Assembly: GCA_033720735.1 (NCBI GenBank)
Contig: JAWWBX010000141.1
Location: 1-10,545, forward strand
Source of the DNA: B8-G4 sp033720735
GTDB lineage: Bacteria > Bacteroidota > Bacteroidia > Chitinophagales > Saprospiraceae
DNA length: 10,545 bases
Direction of reading: 5' to 3'
The first letter of the stretch is position 1, and each line of letters opens with the position of its first letter. Both the position numbers and the translations under genes were made by a program. The notes under the pieces were generated by a model, which saw nothing but the letters and a program-made list of their open reading frames with translations, did no database searches and was not told the origin of the DNA. This document shows positions 6,908 to 10,545 of the stretch, piece after piece.

Positions 6908-6946
6908 GAAAGGTGTCTGGTCCAGGTGCATTTCTGTCGCTATCCG
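6901..6946. terminator. Possible bidirectional terminator hairpin between convergent genes
   Basis: CGGATA followed by AGAAA (6901-6911) can pair with TTTCT (6931-6935) and, after a five-base bulge, with TATCCG (6941-6946). This gives an imperfect 11-bp stem around a 19-nt loop that itself contains CTGGTCCAG. The structure spans the stop codons of both convergent genes (6905-6907 on plus, 6940-6942 on minus). There is no U-run after either arm, the stem is AT-rich in its inner half and the bulge is large, so this is a weak candidate. Confidence 0.25.
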
Positions 6947-8163
6947 ATCCCTTTGCGAAGACGATTGACAAAAACGGAAGTGAGCCAGGCAATGAGAAGA
7001 ATCCCTGCCAGGCTGTACAAGCCTCCTTTCTTCATGTCCTTGAAGCTAACCGGTGAGTAGGCGTCAAACAGTGACAATGCGATCAAGGGTAGCAAAAACA
7101 GAATAAACAGGGCAATGCAGATGGCCATGACGTGCTGTATGCGGACAACCGCACGATGGATATTCGAAAATTGCATGACGACAAACCCGGCAAAAGGGAA
7201 CATCAAAAATGTCATATACGACCCGGTTTCAGCATCCGTCCGTCCTGAGGCCAGCCAAATCAAACTTGGTGCAACGCCGAGCAATACCGGCACCAGGGCA
7301 TAGGGCCAGAGTTTCCTGAAGCTCTGGAACGACAGCGGTATCATACGATCGACATCGGACGAATTGTGATCTTGTGTTGAGGCGTCAGACGGCTGCGGAT
7401 GTTGATTCTCCAACCCGGCGGTTGACTTCCTGGGATGAAACACAAACTCCCCGCCCTTGTCCCCGACACCATAGATCGGGCGTCCGATCGGGGTTTGTGG
7501 TGAGTTGTAGGTGACCGCAGTGGTCACCTTGTTGATCAGGTCTGAGATGCGGACAGGCCGGCCCGAGTGGTTTGACAGGGCGTAGAGCAATTGCTCGGCG
7601 AAAGGACTGTTGCCCCCCACGACGCCGTCAGGCACCACCTCATTTCGGCCGGAGGCAAAGATCCAGCGCGAGGGGTCCTTCTCGAGTCGATTGGCCGCCT
7701 CATCTATATTCCGTACCAGCGTGGCACCCGCATAGCAGGAATCCACGATCAGCACCGTATGGCGGGTGGGTAATGCCTTGATGACCTTCGTCAGATAGGA
7801 GTACGAGATATAGTCGACTTCTGCCTGGTACTGGGCATCGACAGGCACCCAGTATCCCTCGTCCAGGGTCTGATCGTAATGTCCATGCCCCGAATAATAC
7901 ATGACCAGACTGTCATGTTCCGGATCCACCTCCCCAATCATCGAGCGCAATGTCTGCGTGATCCCCTGCTTGGTCGCTTGATAATCAAACAGGGTCGTGA
8001 CGTGTGAAGGGTCAACTCGATATTGTTGTGTCAGCACCTCGACAAACGACCTGGCATCACTGACGGCATTCGTCAGACGCGCGCAGTGCTGATACTGATC
8101 AATGCCAATGGCCAATACATGCGTCGTCCCTTGAAGGTCCGTCCATTTTCTGAGGGCTGACAT
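6940..8163 (-). CDS. Caspase-fold (peptidase C14) protein with four-helix C-terminal membrane domain
   Basis: This predicted cysteine protease is 407 aa from the ATG at 8163. The frame extends 12 codons further to a TTG, which is less likely. The N-terminal half (about 13-200) is a caspase/metacaspase domain. It opens with HVLAIGIDQY (15-24), and the NAVSDA segment follows. The catalytic histidine is H93 in YYSGHGH and the nucleophile is C143 in VDSCYAG. The dyad and its surroundings are intact, so activity is likely. The DSC context resembles metacaspases and paracaspases, most of which cleave after basic residues; that specificity is inferred. A polar Gln/Ser/Asp-rich linker (about 250-272) leads to four hydrophobic helices near 286-305, 316-333, 342-365 and 381-399, tethering the protease to the membrane, probably facing the cytosol as no signal peptide is seen. 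It is last in the minus-strand run, 87 bp after the esterase. Proteolytic signalling or regulated cell death is plausible but unproven. Confidence 0.9.
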   Translation of the reverse strand: MSALRKWTDLQGTTHVLAIGIDQYQHCARLTNAVSDARSFVEVLTQQYRVDPSHVTTLFDYQATKQGITQTLRSMIGEVDPEHDSLVMYYSGHGHYDQTLDEGYWVPVDAQYQAEVDYISYSYLTKVIKALPTRHTVLIVDSCYAGATLVRNIDEAANRLEKDPSRWIFASGRNEVVPDGVVGGNSPFAEQLLYALSNHSGRPVRISDLINKVTTAVTYNSPQTPIGRPIYGVGDKGGEFVFHPRKSTAGLENQHPQPSDASTQDHNSSDVDRMIPLSFQSFRKLWPYALVPVLLGVAPSLIWLASGRTDAETGSYMTFLMFPFAGFVVMQFSNIHRAVVRIQHVMAICIALFILFLLPLIALSLFDAYSPVSFKDMKKGGLYSLAGILLIAWLTSVFVNRLRKGIG

Positions 8164-8174
8164 GATAGGTGAAA

Positions 8175-8206
8175 CCTGTACAGGAAGTAAAGTACTCAAA
8201 TCCTGT
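8175..8206. repeat. Palindrome and inverted repeat just upstream of the caspase-like gene
   Basis: A perfect 10-bp palindrome, CCTGTACAGG, lies at 8175-8184. Its right half also forms ACAGGA (8180-8185), which pairs with TCCTGT at 8201-8206 across 15 bases. There are thus three CCTGT half-sites within 32 bp, starting 12 bp upstream of the caspase ATG. In RNA two mutually exclusive hairpins could form in the leader; in DNA the palindrome could bind a dimeric regulator. Either role is speculative. Confidence 0.3.
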
Positions 8207-8250
8207 CATGGAGGGAGCGAAAATAAGTGCCGGTAAAAATCGACAATCAA

Positions 8251-9660
8251 TCAGTCGATCACCACCTTCACGACTTGCCGAAAGCGCCCGTACTGTACCT
8301 CAACAAAGTACAAGCCTGCCGGGAGACCAGACACATCCAGAGTTTCATTGGGAGCCAGCCGCCCGGACATGACCAGCCTGCCAGAACGCTCCATGACCCG
8401 CACCGCGACATCGGTCTGCGCCTCGGGGCAGGCGATGCGCACGGTGCCCCGGGCAGGATTGGGGAACACCCGCAAGGGCAGTAAATGATCTTCCATGTGG
8501 AAAGAACCCACAGTTGCTTCCGTGAATAACCAGGTGATGGCCGCACCGACCTCTCCGCTCCAGAATTGTTCGTTGTGCGCTCCCGCAGGGTCGACCACCA
8601 GCTGCATCTGCTCCGCCGGCATGCCGTTGGCCTCCATGGTATCCACCATCTGCGCGGTCGCCACGGCAACTGGCGGCTGCCCCCCCTCAAGGCCTCCTGC
8701 GAGGTAGTAATATTTGGCTGAAACAGGTGGCGTATGCGACAAGGTATGGTGATAACACGAATCAAACAGGGCAAAGGACGGTGAGAAGATACCGACCCTG
8801 CCAAACGTTCCAGGGTGCTCGATCCCGGCATACTGCGAGATCAGTCCACCCATCGAACTGCCCATGATCCCGGTGAACTCCGGATCGGGCAAGGTCCGGA
8901 ACGCACTATCGACAAACGGTTTCAGGGTTTCGGTGATGAACGACACGTAAGCCTCTCCATCGCCGCCACCAAACTGCGGATGGATCCACGGAGCATACTC
9001 GTTGATCCGCTCGCCACCACCATTCTCGATGCCGACCACGATCAGCCCGAAACCTGATTCCGCGTGCATGGCATTCAGGGTCTCATCCACATGCCATTCG
9101 CCGGCGAAGGAAGTCGAGTCATCGAAGAGGTTTTGTCCGTCGTGCATGTAGAGAACCGGAAACGAAGTATCGGTTGAATCATAACCGGGAGGGAGATACA
9201 ACCAGATCCTGCGGCTGCGCTCGAGCTGCGGCATCCAGAAGGCATCGTCCAGCACGGAAACATTTTCCGCGGCAGTGGACGGAATGCCCGACAGGTCCGC
9301 CCAATTGTGAATGGTGATGTCGACCGTGTCACCATTGCCCCCGTACGTATAGACACGGTTGGCAATCTCCTCGCCATTCGGTCCCTTTTCTACACTGGCC
9401 CATGCACCACGGGTAAACTTGAAGAGGATATTGCCCGCCATCTGAGGCAGGGTGATCGCAAACAGGGAGTCGGCACCTGGCTGCAACTGATACGGGCTGT
9501 CGCCCCCACTCCATCCTTCGAAGTCACCAGAGATAAAGATCGACGGGGACGGCGGAGTCGTGGAAGGGAGGGAAACGATGCGAAAGGTCACCTGGGCTGA
9601 GGCGAAGCTTATCGACATCAGGACTCCGGCGGCCGACAAAAGTGCGCTGGTACGATCCAT
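8251..9660 (-). CDS. T9SS-exported esterase (Esterase D/enterochelin-esterase-like) with N-terminal starch-binding-like domain
   Basis: This 469-residue exported alpha/beta-hydrolase has four parts. A signal peptide runs over residues 1-22, with an ASA cleavage site before Q23. A CBM20/CBM48-like beta domain covers about 24-118, with the typical FISGDFEGW start and an E-x-NR segment near 98-102. The catalytic domain covers about 135-382 and belongs to the putative-esterase family (Esterase D/Fes/feruloyl-esterase-like): MHDGQNLFDD at 172-181, nucleophile S269 in GSSMGG, likely catalytic His H362 in AHNEQFW. The acidic member is not clear. The C-terminus (about 395-469) is a T9SS type A sorting domain with the FPNP motif, GLPAGLYFVEV and a basic end, so the enzyme should be secreted or anchored at the cell surface. 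Possible substrates are feruloyl or acetyl esters on polysaccharides, or siderophore esters; the carbohydrate-binding-like domain favours a glycan. It starts 36 bp after the DUF819 stop codon. The family is secure; the substrate is not known. Confidence 0.93.
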   Translation of the reverse strand: MDRTSALLSAAGVLMSISFASAQVTFRIVSLPSTTPPSPSIFISGDFEGWSGGDSPYQLQPGADSLFAITLPQMAGNILFKFTRGAWASVEKGPNGEEIANRVYTYGGNGDTVDITIHNWADLSGIPSTAAENVSVLDDAFWMPQLERSRRIWLYLPPGYDSTDTSFPVLYMHDGQNLFDDSTSFAGEWHVDETLNAMHAESGFGLIVVGIENGGGERINEYAPWIHPQFGGGDGEAYVSFITETLKPFVDSAFRTLPDPEFTGIMGSSMGGLISQYAGIEHPGTFGRVGIFSPSFALFDSCYHHTLSHTPPVSAKYYYLAGGLEGGQPPVAVATAQMVDTMEANGMPAEQMQLVVDPAGAHNEQFWSGEVGAAITWLFTEATVGSFHMEDHLLPLRVFPNPARGTVRIACPEAQTDVAVRVMERSGRLVMSGRLAPNETLDVSGLPAGLYFVEVQYGRFRQVVKVVID

Positions 9661-9696
9661 GCAGCCAATTTACAACGCCCGGCAGATGTATGCATG

Positions 9697-10545
9697 CTAC
9701 AGGATCAAACTGCGAAACAGCCAGATGGTCAGCAGCCCCCAGGTCGTCCCGCTCACCATGCTCAGGATGGCCAGGATGAACGCATGCGGCATCCACTCCC
9801 GGTTGTAGGCCGCGGTCACGGCAGGACAGGTGGAGATCCCGCCGACATTCGCCATACTCGCGATCGGCACCCAGGCCATATGCAACTTCATGATCCGCGC
9901 GACCAGCATCATCACCACGTAGTGCAGGAATAACCAGATGATAGCAAACAAGACGATGACGGAGGGAATGGAAATACTGCTGAAGTCAAGCTTCAGACCC
10001 AGGATCGCCATGATCAATACAATACACAGGCCGCCCGCTTTCAGTACAAACGCGTGGTGCCAGAAGCGCAACGTATTGCCCAGGATCAATCCAAGGACGC
10101 TGAAGATGATCACCTTGGCGAGGAAGGCCTCGACCAGCAGACCAACCCCAACGATGCATACCAGCGAGACGAGCACCGTGGGCAACACACCCCTCAGGGA
10201 CATGGCACGCAGGGGCGCCTCATCGGCGACAAAGTTGGGTACCTCGTCGCGGATGCGAAAGAGGGCATTCAGCTGATCGCTGCGCTTGATCGCCTGAAAC
10301 ATGAGGATGGTCCAGATATTGATCAGGATGTTGTCCAGGACGAGGATCGTCAGAAAGAGTCCTTCGGGGCAGGCCACGACCTCCTTGAGTACCAGCTGGC
10401 TGGTACTACCGCCGATCCAGCTTCCCACGATGGGGACCAAACCCTTCCAGTATCCCTCCTCGATGATCAGGGTGTAACTACCGGGATCGGCCCATTTGAA
10501 GGCCATCACCAACACCAGCGGTAGTGTCGCAACCGCCGCCGACCC
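9697..10545 (-). CDS. DUF819 family membrane protein, N-terminus beyond the window
   Basis: This polytopic inner-membrane protein matches the DUF819 (YjcL-like) family, which resembles secondary transporters but has no settled function. The frame stays open to the right edge with no plausible start, so the gene is cut. About 282 C-terminal residues are present of a family usually around 380-430. Counting from the edge, family-like glycine-rich polar segments are GSWIGGSTSQ (41-50), within a hydrophobic stretch, and ANVGGISTCPAV (232-243). The paired glycine-rich segments in each half suggest the inverted-repeat transporter fold. Hydrophobic helices lie near 1-15, 62-84, 118-139, 143-157, 169-183, 192-217 and 254-276. 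A charged, non-membrane loop (about 85-115) separates the two halves. It ends in TAG 36 bp before the esterase start and probably shares its transcript. There is no clue to the substrate. Confidence 0.85.
   Translation of the reverse strand, partial: GSAAVATLPLVLVMAFKWADPGSYTLIIEEGYWKGLVPIVGSWIGGSTSQLVLKEVVACPEGLFLTILVLDNILINIWTILMFQAIKRSDQLNALFRIRDEVPNFVADEAPLRAMSLRGVLPTVLVSLVCIVGVGLLVEAFLAKVIIFSVLGLILGNTLRFWHHAFVLKAGGLCIVLIMAILGLKLDFSSISIPSVIVLFAIIWLFLHYVVMMLVARIMKLHMAWVPIASMANVGGISTCPAVTAAYNREWMPHAFILAILSMVSGTTWGLLTIWLFRSLIL

Larger units (their letters stand above)
6940..10545 (-). other. Possible operon: DUF819 protein, secreted esterase, membrane caspase
   Basis: Three minus-strand genes follow each other with gaps of 36 bp and 87 bp. 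The short first gap supports co-transcription of the DUF819 and esterase genes. The longer second gap holds the CCTGT repeats and could contain a separate promoter for the caspase-like gene. The upstream end is outside the window. No functional theme obviously unites the three. Confidence 0.4.

Noticed and set aside
6008..8163. Caspase-like gene beside a membrane protein as a bacterial gasdermin-protease pair.
   Set aside because: The neighbour is a polytopic helical protein in convergent orientation; gasdermins are soluble mixed alpha/beta proteins that insert only after cleavage and are usually encoded next to the protease in the same direction.
10054..10524. A plus-strand open frame opposite the DUF819 gene.
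   Set aside because: Its composition (rich in Asp, Gln, His and Gly with no pattern) is that of the complement of a membrane-protein gene, and the minus-strand frame has clear family motifs.

Overview
The window looks like chromosomal DNA from a member of the Bacteroidota. The strongest sign is the esterase at 8251..9660, which ends in a type IX secretion (T9SS) sorting domain, a signal confined to that phylum and close relatives. Weak or absent Shine-Dalgarno sequences, a seven-repeat FG-GAP secreted protein and two class III nucleotide cyclases agree with this. Base composition is fairly GC-rich for the phylum (mid-50s % by eye), which would suit a Saprospiria/Lewinella-like or Rhodothermia-like lineage. 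That finer placement is inference only. No rRNA, tRNA, CRISPR array, insertion sequence or phage gene is visible. Coding density is high and no gene-free gap exceeds about 180 bp.

Layout, left to right. (1) 2..1639 (+): the C-terminal three quarters of a RecQ helicase, cut by the left edge. (2) 1686..5830 (-): a four-gene same-strand run, read from right to left. It holds a two-domain CMD/AhpD-like protein with two CxxC motifs, a membrane-anchored class III cyclase (joined to it by an ATGA start/stop overlap), a secreted seven-repeat FG-GAP protein (11 bp downstream) and a second class III cyclase with a four-helix membrane domain. (3) 5831..6007: a 177-bp divergent intergenic region with an 8-bp inverted repeat. 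(4) 6008..6907 (+): a polytopic membrane protein of unknown function. (5) 6940..10545 (-): a second same-strand run, again read right to left. It holds a DUF819 membrane protein cut by the right edge, a T9SS-exported esterase with an N-terminal starch-binding-like domain, and a caspase-fold (C14) protease with a four-helix C-terminal membrane domain.

How the genes may work together. RecQ is ordinary DNA-repair housekeeping. The 1686..5830 run is the most interesting part. It puts a probable thiol-redox protein, two dissimilar cyclases whose purine-selecting residues fit neither canonical adenylate nor guanylate cyclases, and an exported propeller protein in one probable transcription unit. 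That suggests a redox- or envelope-linked cyclic-nucleotide signalling module, but this is inferred from gene order. The membrane-tethered caspase-like protein is an unusual architecture and could be a cell-death or stress effector, although nothing nearby shows what would trigger it.
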